Part shown: piece by piece, positions 17,923-25,058 of the stretch | Position numbering within the stretch: position 1 is the first letter of the stretch | Layout: every line of letters begins with the position of its first letter | Source: Gemmatimonadota bacterium | GTDB taxonomy: Bacteria; Gemmatimonadota; Gemmatimonadetes; Gemmatimonadales; Gemmatimonadaceae | Reading direction: 5' to 3' | Assembly: GCA_018969225.1 (NCBI GenBank) | Contig: JAGWYS010000007.1 | Location: 1-37,042 of the forward strand | Length of the DNA stretch: 37,042 bases | Notes under the pieces: generated by a model | Databases searched by the model: none | What the model saw: the letters and a program-made list of their open reading frames with translations, nothing else | Told to the model about the DNA's origin: nothing | Position numbers and translations under genes: made by a program

Positions 17923-18055
17923 TGCCAACTGCAAATGCAACTACAACCACAACTGCAACTACAACCAGGACCTAAGGTGGTAACGACCTAGGTGGGAGTT
18001 GGAGATGAAGTTGTAGTTGTAGTTTGAGATGGAGTTGTAGTTCGAGTTGGAGGTG
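17923..18055. repeat. opposed AACTAC / GTAGTT hexamer arrays between convergent genes (likely bidirectional terminator)
   Basis: The spacer between two converging genes starts with C/A-rich units (GCAACTACAACCACAACTGCAACTACAACC) written here in pieces: CAACTGCAAATGCAACTACA and ACCACAACTGCAACTACA. It then has ACCTA...TAGGT around 17970-17993 and continues with the opposite strand of the same unit (GTTGGAGATGAAGTTGTAG, TTGTAGTTTGAGATGGAG). The two halves are partly complementary, so transcripts from either side can fold into a long imperfect hairpin. No T-tract follows. Confidence 0.55.
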
Positions 18056-18088
18056 ATGGGGGGCGGCTGCTGCGCGGCCGCCCCCTGG

Positions 18089-19165
18089 TCATTTCCGTTC
18101 CCCCGCCACCAGCAGCTGCAGGTGCTGCTGGGCCTGCCGCAGCCCGCCCTCCTGCGCGTCCCACCCGATCCGCCCGTCGGCGTTGGCATCCACGCCGGCC
18201 ACCAGCTGGTCGCACAGCGACACCAGCTGGCTGACCAGCCCCGCCGCCTCGGCGGCGCTGGCGGCCTTGCGGATCTTCTGCGCCAGCTCCACCGCCGCGT
18301 CCACGCGCGCCGCCACGGCCCTGGAGGCGGTGGCCACGTGCACGGCGTGCGTCTTCACGTTGGCCGACGCCGTCGGCTCCTTGGCGGCCATCTCGATGTG
18401 CGTGGCCGCGCCGTTGGCCGCGCGCTTCACGCCGAAGCCGCGCCCCGGTCCCTGCGCCTCCACCGACGGGTCCAGCGCGTGCAGCACATGCCCGGCGTGC
18501 CGCTGCATCGACGCCAGGTCGGCCGGGGTGCGCGCCGCAAAGGCCGCGTGCTGCTGGGCGATGGTGGCCTCCGCCACGGCGGTGGGGAGCAGCCCCCATT
18601 TCTCCGGCGTGTCCGGGAACGTGGTCCCCAGGTGCCCGATGTGCGTGCCCACCAGCCCGGAGGGGAGCTGCGCATTGGGAATGGCGCCCGGCGGCCCCCC
18701 CGCCGCGCCACCTGGTCCCCCCGCCGCCGCCGCGGCCGGCGCCGCCGGAACAACGGTGCCAGGGAGCGGCGCCCCGGTGAGCGTGGCCACCAGCGAGTCG
18801 AACGAGAAGCGCAGCCCGTTGTCCACGCTCACCAGGTACCGCTGCCGCTGGTACGCCTCGGCGGTGAGCCCCTGCCGGGCCAGCACATCGGCCAGCTGCT
18901 TGCGCTTGAGCTCGGCCAGCTCCGTCTGCCGGGCCGGTGTCTTGTTGCGCTGCCGCGACGCCTCGATGTCCGCCGAGTCGTGCACGGCACTCACGAGCAG
19001 GTGCGTCTCCACCAGCTTGCGCAGCTCGGCGGGGGAGAGCGGAGCGACGGCGCCCTGCGCATCGCCGCGCACGGGGAGGGCGAGGACGCCGGCCAGGGCC
19101 AGCAGCGCGACGCCGAGGCGAGCCGGGCGGGGCCGGGGAACCGCACGGCGGGAGAACATGGACAT
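18089..19165 (-). CDS. secreted protein of unknown function with a degenerate EF-hand-like loop
   Basis: About 358 residues from ATG 19165 (ATG 19159 is an alternative). A basic N-terminus and hydrophobic core (RPARLGVALLALAGVLALPVRGDAQG) form a signal peptide. The mature protein is mostly helical: SPAELRKLVETHLLVSAVHDSADIEA, two Lys/Gln-rich helices, then a Gly/Ala/Pro linker near residues 155-180. The C-terminal half is alanine- and histidine-rich (HIGHLGTTF, HAGHVLHALDP, HIEMAAKEP, THAVHVATA). Near the end, DANADGRIGWDAQEG resembles an EF-hand loop but has Ala at position 12, where Glu/Asp normally ligates calcium. I do not recognise the family. The His content suggests metal binding, which is only a guess. 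Confidence 0.8.
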   Translation of the reverse strand: MSMFSRRAVPRPRPARLGVALLALAGVLALPVRGDAQGAVAPLSPAELRKLVETHLLVSAVHDSADIEASRQRNKTPARQTELAELKRKQLADVLARQGLTAEAYQRQRYLVSVDNGLRFSFDSLVATLTGAPLPGTVVPAAPAAAAAGGPGGAAGGPPGAIPNAQLPSGLVGTHIGHLGTTFPDTPEKWGLLPTAVAEATIAQQHAAFAARTPADLASMQRHAGHVLHALDPSVEAQGPGRGFGVKRAANGAATHIEMAAKEPTASANVKTHAVHVATASRAVAARVDAAVELAQKIRKAASAAEAAGLVSQLVSLCDQLVAGVDANADGRIGWDAQEGGLRQAQQHLQLLVAGERK

Positions 19166-19260
19166 GACGGGAAGGGGCGAGGGACGTGCTCCATCGGGGT
19201 GCGCCGACGGCCCCGCCGGCGCACCGCACGAACGATGGCGACGGCAAGCGGAGGCGTGAA

Positions 19261-19282
19261 GCGCCCCCCAGATTAGGGGCGC
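19261..19282. repeat. 7-bp inverted repeat in divergent spacer
   Basis: GCGCCCC (19261-19267) and GGGGCGC (19276-19282) flank an 8-nt AT-containing spacer between the divergent genes. It may be an operator or a leader hairpin for the minus-strand gene; no clear promoter boxes accompany it. Confidence 0.3.
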
Positions 19283-19397
19283 ACCGTCGTCCGCACCGTC
19301 CGTTGCCAAGATACGGCCGGACCCCGTCCCCTGCTGCGTTCCCACGCGGCGACTCCATCCTGCATTCCCACCCTGCGTCTCCACCCCCGGAGTGGCC

Positions 19398-20429
19398 ATG
19401 CCCGCGCTTCCCGCCCCGCACCCCGCGTCCCCCCGTCGTCATCCGTCGCCTGTCGCGCCCGCCGCCGTCATCACGGCCGTTACCACGGTCGTCACCACGG
19501 TCGTCACCACGGCCGTCACCACGGCCGCTGCGCTGCTGGCGCTGTCCGCCGCGCCCCTGGCGGCCCAGCCCGGCGGGCAGCGCGACCCGCGCAGCATGGG
19601 GGGTGGGCAGTGCGGCGCCAACCCGTGGAACTGCGTGGACGCCCCCAACCCGCTCCCGGCGCCGAACACGGTGTGGATGGAGGAGATGACCTGGATGGAC
19701 GTGCGCGACGCCCTCAAGGCGGGGAAGACTACGGCCATCATCACCACGGGGGGGATGGAGCCCAACGGCCCGTTCCTGGTGACCGGCAAGCACAACTACG
19801 TGCTGCGCGCCAACTGCGAGGCGATCGCGCGGGCGATGGGGAACGCGCTGTGCGCGCCGACGATCAAGTTCGTCCCCGAGGGGAACATCGACCCGCCCAC
19901 GAGCCACATGACGAGCCCCGGGACCATCAGCCTGCGCGAGGCGACGTTCCGGCTCCTGCTCACCGACGTGGTCCACAGCCTCAAGCAGCACGGCTTCACC
20001 ACCATCATCCTCATCGGCGACAGCGGCGGGAACCAGGCCGGGCAGCGCGCCGTGGCGGACTCGCTGACGGGGATCTGGAAGGGGAAGCCGATCGTGGCGC
20101 ACATCCAGGAGTACTACGACTACGCGTCGGTGGCGAAGCACATGGAAGAGCACGGGATGAAGGACGCCAAGGCGGACGGGCTGCATGACGACCCGGTGAT
20201 CACGCTCAACATGTGGACCACGGACCCCAGCTCGGTGCGGCTGGCGGAGCGCAAGAAGGCCGGGCTGGCGACGATCAACGGCGTCTCGGTGGCCAACGAC
20301 AAGCAGAACCGGAAGTGGGCGGACGAGATCGTGGCGTTTCGCACGCGCGTGACGGTGGAGGCGATCGGCAAGGCGATCGCGAACGGCGGGACGCTGCCGG
20401 CGCCGCCGCGCCGGGCTCCGGGGTCGTGA
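19398..20429 (+). CDS. exported creatininase-family protein with altered metal-site residues
   Basis: 343 residues from ATG 19398 (GTG 19392 is in frame). Residues 24-43 are a hydrophobic stretch made of four-residue units (VITA VTTV VTTV VTTA VTTA), acting as the signal-peptide core before LLALSAAPLAAQPG. The catalytic region follows creatininase/MftE amidohydrolases: TGG-M-E-P-N-G-P at E121, TGKHN at H132, and IGDSGGNQ at 207-213. Typical members use E-x-H-G, T-D and G-H-G-G-N to bind two metals. Here the ligands read Glu, Asn, His and Ser, so the site has changed or belongs to a variant subfamily that uses the LVTGKHN form. FVPEGNIDPP...H...PGTISLREATF is kept. Substrate unknown. Confidence 0.87.
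   Translation: MPALPAPHPASPRRHPSPVAPAAVITAVTTVVTTVVTTAVTTAAALLALSAAPLAAQPGGQRDPRSMGGGQCGANPWNCVDAPNPLPAPNTVWMEEMTWMDVRDALKAGKTTAIITTGGMEPNGPFLVTGKHNYVLRANCEAIARAMGNALCAPTIKFVPEGNIDPPTSHMTSPGTISLREATFRLLLTDVVHSLKQHGFTTIILIGDSGGNQAGQRAVADSLTGIWKGKPIVAHIQEYYDYASVAKHMEEHGMKDAKADGLHDDPVITLNMWTTDPSSVRLAERKKAGLATINGVSVANDKQNRKWADEIVAFRTRVTVEAIGKAIANGGTLPAPPRRAPGS
19467..19526 (+). repeat. five 12-bp tandem units (GTCACCACGGTC) encoding a signal-peptide core
   Basis: Units start at 19467, 19479, 19491, 19503 and 19515, each 12 bp with at most two differences and in frame. They encode VITA/VTTV/VTTV/VTTA/VTTA. Related GTGAC-n7 units start at 20426, 20438 and 20450 across the stop codon of the same gene. 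Confidence 0.85.
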
Positions 20430-20480
20430 CCGGTGTTGTGACAGGGCTCGTGACGTTGGTTCGGTGCGGGGGGAGGATCG

Positions 20481-20541
20481 CCGAGGGGCCGGAGTCGCCG
20501 CTTGCTGCGCTTCGCGCAGAGGCGGCGCTCCGGCCCCTCGG
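20481..20541. repeat. 61-bp near-perfect hairpin (REP-like copy 1), possible terminator
   Basis: CCGAGGGGCCGGAG (20481-20494) pairs perfectly with CTCCGGCCCCTCGG (20528-20541). Inside, CGCCGC pairs with GCGGCG (20496-20501, 20522-20527) and CTGCGC with GCGCAG around a TTC loop. It lies 52 bp after the creatininase stop and lacks a T-tract. Its core 20497-20526 recurs inverted at 20630-20659. Confidence 0.85.
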
Positions 20542-20593
20542 GCCCCTCCTGAGGAGGAACCGTACGTCAGGTCGACGTCATGCGGGTGCACCG

Positions 20594-21859
20594 ATGCCCG
20601 CCGGCCGGCGGGGAGGGGGGCGGTGGAACGCCGCCTCTGCGCGCAGCGCAGCAAGCGGCGGTTCCGCCGCTCCCCGACCAAGCCGGCCCCGCACCGCACT
20701 GGCGGCCGCACTGCTCGCCGCCGCTACAGCGACCGTCGCACCCGCGCAAACGGCCCCTGCCGGCTGGGCGGAGTTCGAGCGGGCGTTCCGCGCCTACGTG
20801 GAGGCCGACGGGATCGTGGGGGCCTCGGCGGTGGCGGTGCACCGCGGGCAGGTGGTGGCGCGCGTCGCGGTGGGATACCAGGACCGCGACGCCCGCGTGC
20901 CGGTGGACACCAACACGCTGTTCCATTGGGGGTCCATCACCAAGACGCTCACCGCCGTGGCGGTGATGCAGCAGGTGCAGCGGGGGCGGCTGTCGCTGGA
21001 CCACCCCGTGGTGCGCGACCTCCCCGAGCTGCGCCGCATCCACGACCCGTTTGGCGGGGTGGAGCGCATCACGGTGCGGATGCTGCTCTCGCATTCGGCG
21101 GGGTTTCGCAACGGCACGTGGCCGTACGCGCAGGGGGCGCCCTGGGAGCCGTTCGAGCCCACCACGTGGGAGCAGCTGGTGGCGATGATGCCGTACCAGC
21201 AGCTGCTGTTTCCGCCGGGGGAGCGGTACGGCTACTCCAACCCCGCGTATGTGTATCTGGCGCGGTTGGTGGAGCAGCGCACCGGCGACCCGTGGGACAG
21301 TTACATCCACAAGAACCTCTTCACGCCGCTGGGGCTCACGCGGAGCTATTTCCGCGGCACCCCCGTGCACCTCGTGAAGCACCGGGGGTACGGGTACACC
21401 GTCGTGCGCGACAGCACGGCGCCCGGGGGGACGCGGCTGGCGGCCACGGGGCCGGACTTCGACCCGGGGATCACCACCCCCAACGGCGGGTGGAACGCCC
21501 CCGTGGGGGAGCTGGCGCGCTATGTGGCATGGCTGACCGGGGTGCTGCGCACCGAGGCCACCGACGCCGTGCTGTCGCGGGAGGCGCTGGAACTGATGTG
21601 GCGCCCCGTGGTGCCGATGGCCGAGGGGTACGAGGCCAGCCCCGACCAGGGCATCGGGCTCGGCTTCTTCGTGCGGCAGCGGGGGGCGCAGCGGATCGTC
21701 GGACACACCGGCTTCCAGGGGGGGTACCGGAGCTTCTTCTACTTCGACCCCGAGAGCACCCGGGGGATCGTGGTGGCGTTCAACACCACCAACGAGGTGC
21801 GCCCGGACACGGCCGGGTACGCGCGCGTGCACGCGCTGGGGCTGGGGCTGCTGAAGTAG
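20594..21859 (+). CDS. exported serine hydrolase, class C beta-lactamase/PBP family
   Basis: 421 residues from ATG 20594. The three active-site motifs are present: SITK (Ser114 nucleophile, Lys117), YSN (Tyr214) and HTG (371-373). Other family signatures are LFHWGSITKTLTAVAVMQ, LLSHSAGF and PPGERYGYSNPAYVYLARLVE. Such proteins act as D,D-peptidases, esterases or beta-lactamases; which one cannot be told from sequence. A signal peptide core (TALAAALLAAATATVAPAQ) begins near residue 34. The first 33 residues are Arg/Ser-rich and are encoded largely by the second REP-like hairpin, and no ATG/GTG start exists between that element and the signal core. Either the element has been absorbed into the signal peptide or the true start is a rarer codon. 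Confidence 0.9.
   Translation: MPAGRRGGGRWNAASARSAASGGSAAPRPSRPRTALAAALLAAATATVAPAQTAPAGWAEFERAFRAYVEADGIVGASAVAVHRGQVVARVAVGYQDRDARVPVDTNTLFHWGSITKTLTAVAVMQQVQRGRLSLDHPVVRDLPELRRIHDPFGGVERITVRMLLSHSAGFRNGTWPYAQGAPWEPFEPTTWEQLVAMMPYQQLLFPPGERYGYSNPAYVYLARLVEQRTGDPWDSYIHKNLFTPLGLTRSYFRGTPVHLVKHRGYGYTVVRDSTAPGGTRLAATGPDFDPGITTPNGGWNAPVGELARYVAWLTGVLRTEATDAVLSREALELMWRPVVPMAEGYEASPDQGIGLGFFVRQRGAQRIVGHTGFQGGYRSFFYFDPESTRGIVVAFNTTNEVRPDTAGYARVHALGLGLLK
20620..20670. repeat. REP-like hairpin copy 2, inverted, inside the hydrolase 5' coding region
   Basis: GCGGTGGAACGCCGC (20620-20634) pairs with GCGGCGGTTCCGCCGC (20655-20670) with one mismatch and one bulge. Inner arms CTGCGC and GCGCAG pair around GCA. 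Bases 20630-20659 match the reverse complement of 20497-20526 at 29 of 30 positions. Confidence 0.85.
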
Positions 21860-21887
21860 GGGGCGGGGGGGAAGGGCTGACGACGGA

Positions 21888-21916
21888 TTGCCAACTTCGC
21901 CAACTTGGCGTAGTTT
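21888..21916 (+). promoter_or_regulatory. promoter and operator of Phd/PIN/murB transcript (leaderless)
   Basis: TTGCCA (21888-21893), 17 nt, TAGTTT (21911-21916): a good sigma-70-like pair. ATG 21922 lies 5 nt after the -10, so the mRNA should start at or beside the start codon. The spacer holds direct repeats GCCAACTT (21890, 21899) and the palindrome GCCAA-c-TTGGC (21899-21909), a probable Phd operator. Confidence 0.65.
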
Positions 21917-21921
21917 GGGCT

Positions 21922-22215
21922 ATGCATCGGTACACCATCGGCAAAGCCCGCGACCAGTTCAGCCGGCTGGTCCGAGAAGCCCGGTCAGGGGAAACCGTCG
22001 TCATCTACGACCGGGACGAGCCTGTGGCCCTGTTGTGCCCGGTGCCCGAGGGCTTCGTCCCCCCTCCTGATCCCCATCTGGAAGACATGGCGCGGGACGG
22101 CCGGGTGATCCTAGGCTTGGGGACCGTCCCCGACTGGTTCATGCAACCGTCGGCCTTGCCCCCGCTTCCCGGCGTCCTTCAGGCCCTGCTGGAAGAGCGC
22201 GACGAGTCCTTGTGA
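21922..22215 (+). CDS. Phd/YefM-family antitoxin
   Basis: 97 residues from ATG 21922. The N-terminal 45 residues are the Phd fold that dimerises and binds DNA: YTIGKARDQFSRLVREARSGETVVIYDRDEPVALLCPV. The acidic/Pro-rich C-terminal half (DPHLEDMARDGRVILGLG, then PSALPPLPGVLQALLEERDESL) should wrap the toxin. The stop TGA overlaps the toxin's ATG (ATGA-type overlap at 22213-22217), giving strict co-translation. A palindrome GCCAACTTGGC between -35 and -10 is a plausible self-repression site. Its partner is a PIN nuclease rather than Doc or RelE, as in many Phd-VapC pairs. Confidence 0.9.
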   Translation: MHRYTIGKARDQFSRLVREARSGETVVIYDRDEPVALLCPVPEGFVPPPDPHLEDMARDGRVILGLGTVPDWFMQPSALPPLPGVLQALLEERDESL

Positions 22216-22634
22216 TGCAGTTCTGGGACAGTTCCGCGCTCGTGGCGAGGCTGGTCGGGGAGCCTGGTGCCGTAGCGCTCCAACACCTTCCGACGCCATC
22301 CCCTCTGGTGGTGTGGTGGGGTACCCGCCTGGAGTGCGAAAGTGCGCTGGCGCGGCTGGAACGCACGCTCTCGAGCAGTCGCGTGCTGGTGGACGCCTAC
22401 CGGCAGCAGCTTGGCGTTCTGGCCAACCATTGGCACGAGGTCCAACCCTCCCCCGCGATCCGTGCCCGCGCAGTGGAGCTGGTCCGACGCTGGCCGCTGC
22501 GTGCAGCGGACGCCTTGCAGCTATCGGCAGCACTGGAGGTGGCAGAGCCGGATCCGGCGCGGCTGCACTTCGTCACGCTGGATGTTCGCCTCGCAGATGC
22601 GGCCAGGGGGGAGCAATTGTCGGTGGGGCCTTGA
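22215..22634 (+). CDS. PIN-domain toxin (VapC-like)
   Basis: 139 residues from ATG 22215 (GTG 22212 is also in frame). MQFWDSSALVARLVGEPG has the first catalytic Asp; RLECESALARLER has the conserved Glu; RAADALQLSAALEV has the paired acidic Asp; and FVTLDVRLADAA matches the fourth motif (T-x-D-x-x-L). All four acidic positions of the PIN Mg site are therefore present. It would cleave RNA (tRNA or rRNA for many VapCs) unless bound by the Phd partner. Its TGA overlaps the ATG of murB, so this toxin gene is translationally coupled to a cell-wall gene. Confidence 0.9.
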   Translation: MQFWDSSALVARLVGEPGAVALQHLPTPSPLVVWWGTRLECESALARLERTLSSSRVLVDAYRQQLGVLANHWHEVQPSPAIRARAVELVRRWPLRAADALQLSAALEVAEPDPARLHFVTLDVRLADAARGEQLSVGP

Positions 22635-23614
22635 TGGGCGAAGCTTCAGCCGTGCCCATCTCGTCCACCACTCAATCGCCCGAAGCCCTGGCCGCCGCGC
22701 TGGCGCCCACGCTGGGCGCCGACCGCCTGCGCCTGCGGGAGCCGCTGGCCCCCTGCACCACCTTCCGCATCGGCGGCCCTGCCGACGTGCTGTACGAGGC
22801 CACGTCGGCCGACGAGCTGGCGGCGGCGGTGACGGCGGCGCGTGCGCTGGGCGCGCCGTGGTTCGTGCTGGGGCTGGGGGCCAACATCCTGGTGGGGGAC
22901 CGCGGCGTGCGCGGGCTGGTGATCCGCAACCGCGCCGAGGCGTTCACGCTGCACGACGACGGGCGACTGGTGGCCGAGAGCGGCGCGGTGGTGGAGGCGC
23001 TCGTGCTGGCCTCGGTGCGCGCGGGGTGGTCGGGGCTGGAGCACTACATCGGCATCCCCAGCACGGTGGGGGGGGCGCTGTGGCAGAACCTCCACTTCCT
23101 GTCACCGGCGCCCGAGCGCGAACGCACCATGTTCATCGCCGAGGTGGTGGAGGGGGCGGACGTGCTGCGGGAGGAGGGGGACCGGCGGGTGCTGCGGGTG
23201 GACGAGATGGGGTTCGGCTACGACGAGTCCATCTTCCACCACCGGCGCGACGTGGTGCTGTCCGCCACCTTCCGCCTCACGCGCGGCGACCCTGGTGCGC
23301 TGCATCGCGTGCTGCAGGAGAACCTGTCGTGGCGCGGGGCGCGGCATCCGTGGCTGGCCATCCACCCCAGCGCGGGGTCGATCTTCAAGAAGATCGACGG
23401 GGTGGGGGCGGGGCGGCTGGTGGACCAGTGCGGACTCAAGGGGTTCCGCATCGGCGACGCGCAGGTGTCGCACCTGCACGCGAACATCCTGGTGAACCTG
23501 GGGGCGGCCACCGCGGCCGACGTGCGGGCCCTCATTGCCCACGCGCAGCGCGCGGTGGCGGAGCGGTTCGGCCATCACCTGGAGCCGGAGATCGGCTTCA
23601 TTGGCGACTTCTGA
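22634..23614 (+). CDS. murB: UDP-N-acetylenolpyruvoylglucosamine reductase, divergent
   Basis: 326 residues from ATG 22634, which shares its A with the toxin's TGA. MurB reduces the enolpyruvyl group to give UDP-MurNAc in peptidoglycan synthesis, using FAD and NADPH. The FAD domain signatures are TTFRIGGPADVLYEA, VLGLGANILVGDRGVRGLVIRN and GLEHYIGIPSTVGGALWQN. The catalytic Ser is in PSAGSIFKKI and the C-terminal Glu in LEPEIGFIG; Y-D-E-S-I-F is the equivalent of Y-R-x-S-x-F. The usual N-A-G-A-Y-G stretch after the GIPSTVGGA loop is replaced by QNLHFLSP, followed by about ten extra residues. It may be the lineage's normal murB or a paralogue. It shares the promoter and translation of the upstream TA module. 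Confidence 0.92.
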   Translation: MGEASAVPISSTTQSPEALAAALAPTLGADRLRLREPLAPCTTFRIGGPADVLYEATSADELAAAVTAARALGAPWFVLGLGANILVGDRGVRGLVIRNRAEAFTLHDDGRLVAESGAVVEALVLASVRAGWSGLEHYIGIPSTVGGALWQNLHFLSPAPERERTMFIAEVVEGADVLREEGDRRVLRVDEMGFGYDESIFHHRRDVVLSATFRLTRGDPGALHRVLQENLSWRGARHPWLAIHPSAGSIFKKIDGVGAGRLVDQCGLKGFRIGDAQVSHLHANILVNLGAATAADVRALIAHAQRAVAERFGHHLEPEIGFIGDF

Positions 23615-23626
23615 GGCGACTTCTGA
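23603..23626 (+). repeat. perfect 12-bp tandem duplication over the murB stop
   Basis: GGCGACTTCTGA occurs twice head to tail (23603-23614, 23615-23626). The first copy encodes the last three residues and stop of MurB; the second supplies an additional copy of the same codons and stop in frame. A replication slip is the likely cause. Confidence 0.9.
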
Positions 23627-23648
23627 TCACGGGACCGGGCGGGCATCG

Positions 23649-25058
23649 ATGACGGGGATGACGCGGTGGGCGGTGCTGGCGGCGGCGGCGCTGGGCGCGC
23701 TGGGGGTGGCAACGCCGACGGCGGGGGCGCAGTCGCGCGCCGAGCTGGAGAAGGTGCTGCGGCGCAAGGTGCTGGCGAACGGGATGGAGGTGATCGTGGT
23801 GGAGAACCACGGCGTCCCGATCGCCACGCTGGAGATCAACGTGCGCAACGGGGCGTTCACGCAGTCGCCGGCCACCGAGGGGCTGGCGCACCTGTACGAG
23901 CACATGTTCTTCAAGGCCAACGCGGCGCTCCCCGACGCGGAGGCCTTTGCCGACCGGGCGGCCGAGCTGGGGGCGGTGTACAACGGCACCACGCAGGAGG
24001 AGCGGGTGAACTACTACCTCACGCTGCCGGCGGACTCGGTGGCGGGGGGGTTGCGTTTCCTGGCGGACGCGCTGATGTCGCCGCTGTTCCTGGAGGCGGA
24101 GCTGAAGGCGGAGAAGGAGGTCGTGCTGGGGGAGTACGACCGCAACGAGGGGCAGCCCGGGTTCCGGTGGCAGCAGGAGGCCACGGCGCTGCTGTACCCC
24201 GGGCAGTCGAGCCGCAAGAACACCATCGGCAACCGGCAGGTGATCGCGAACGTGACGCCGGCGCAGATGCGGGAGATCCAGCGGCTGTACTACGTCCCCA
24301 ACAACTGCGCGCTGATCGTGACGGGGGACGTGGTGCCCGACAGCGTGTTCGCCCTTGCGGAACGGGCGTTCGGGGGGTGGCCGCGCGGCGCCGATCCGTT
24401 CGTGACGGCCCCCATCCCGCCCATCCCGCCGCTGGCGGGGAACGCGGGGTCCATCAGCGAGGAGCCGATCAACGGCGTGGCGGTGCTACTGCAGTGGCAG
24501 GGGCCCAGCGTGGGGAAGGATCCCGGGGCCACGTTTGCGGCGGACGTCTTCAGCGACGTGCTCAATACGCCGGGGTCGGGCTTCCAGAAGCGGCTGGTGG
24601 ACAGCGGGCTCTGGCAGGGGATCGGGGTCAACTACTACACGCTCAACCAGGTGGGACCCATCTCCATCTCGGGGCAGACCACGCCGGAGAAGTTCCGCGC
24701 GGCCATGCAGGCGCTGGAGGCGGAGATCGCGCGCTTCGGCGACCCCACCTACGTGACGCCGCGCGAGCTGGAGGCGGTGAAGGCGCAGCGAGCGGTGTCG
24801 AGCGCGTTCGGGATCGAGAAGGCGTCGGAGATCGCGCACACCATCGGCTTCTGGTGGAGCGTGTCCAGCCTGGACTACTTCATGGGGTACATCGACCAGA
24901 TGGCGCAGCAGCGCATCACCGACCTGCTGCGGTACACGAGGGCCTACATCGTGGGGAAGCCGCGGGTGACCAGCCTGCTGCTGTCGCGCGAGGCGCGCCG
25001 GCAGCTGGGGGTGACCGAGGCGGAGCTGGCGCGCCCGTTCACGGCGGGGGGCAAGTGA
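23649..25058 (+). CDS. M16 (insulinase/pitrilysin-family) zinc metallopeptidase, catalytic partner
   Basis: 469 residues from ATG 23649 (ATG 23658 alternative). A signal peptide (MTRWAVLAAAALGALGVATPTAGAQS) places it in the periplasm. The inverted zinc motif HLYEH is at residues 81-85 and the third ligand Glu162 lies 76 residues after it, as in mitochondrial processing peptidase beta. VRNGAFTQSPATEGLAHLYEHMFF and EKEVVLGEYDRNEGQPGF are well conserved. At about 470 residues it is a half-size M16 that needs a partner to form the clam-shell. The partner is the next gene, whose GTG start overlaps this stop (GTGA). It likely degrades peptides in the periplasm. Confidence 0.94.
   Translation: MTGMTRWAVLAAAALGALGVATPTAGAQSRAELEKVLRRKVLANGMEVIVVENHGVPIATLEINVRNGAFTQSPATEGLAHLYEHMFFKANAALPDAEAFADRAAELGAVYNGTTQEERVNYYLTLPADSVAGGLRFLADALMSPLFLEAELKAEKEVVLGEYDRNEGQPGFRWQQEATALLYPGQSSRKNTIGNRQVIANVTPAQMREIQRLYYVPNNCALIVTGDVVPDSVFALAERAFGGWPRGADPFVTAPIPPIPPLAGNAGSISEEPINGVAVLLQWQGPSVGKDPGATFAADVFSDVLNTPGSGFQKRLVDSGLWQGIGVNYYTLNQVGPISISGQTTPEKFRAAMQALEAEIARFGDPTYVTPRELEAVKAQRAVSSAFGIEKASEIAHTIGFWWSVSSLDYFMGYIDQMAQQRITDLLRYTRAYIVGKPRVTSLLLSREARRQLGVTEAELARPFTAGGK

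Noticed and set aside
20464-21921. Upstream extension of the Phd antitoxin frame
   Set aside because: It runs through the serine hydrolase in another frame; the Phd domain, promoter and operator all point to ATG 21922.
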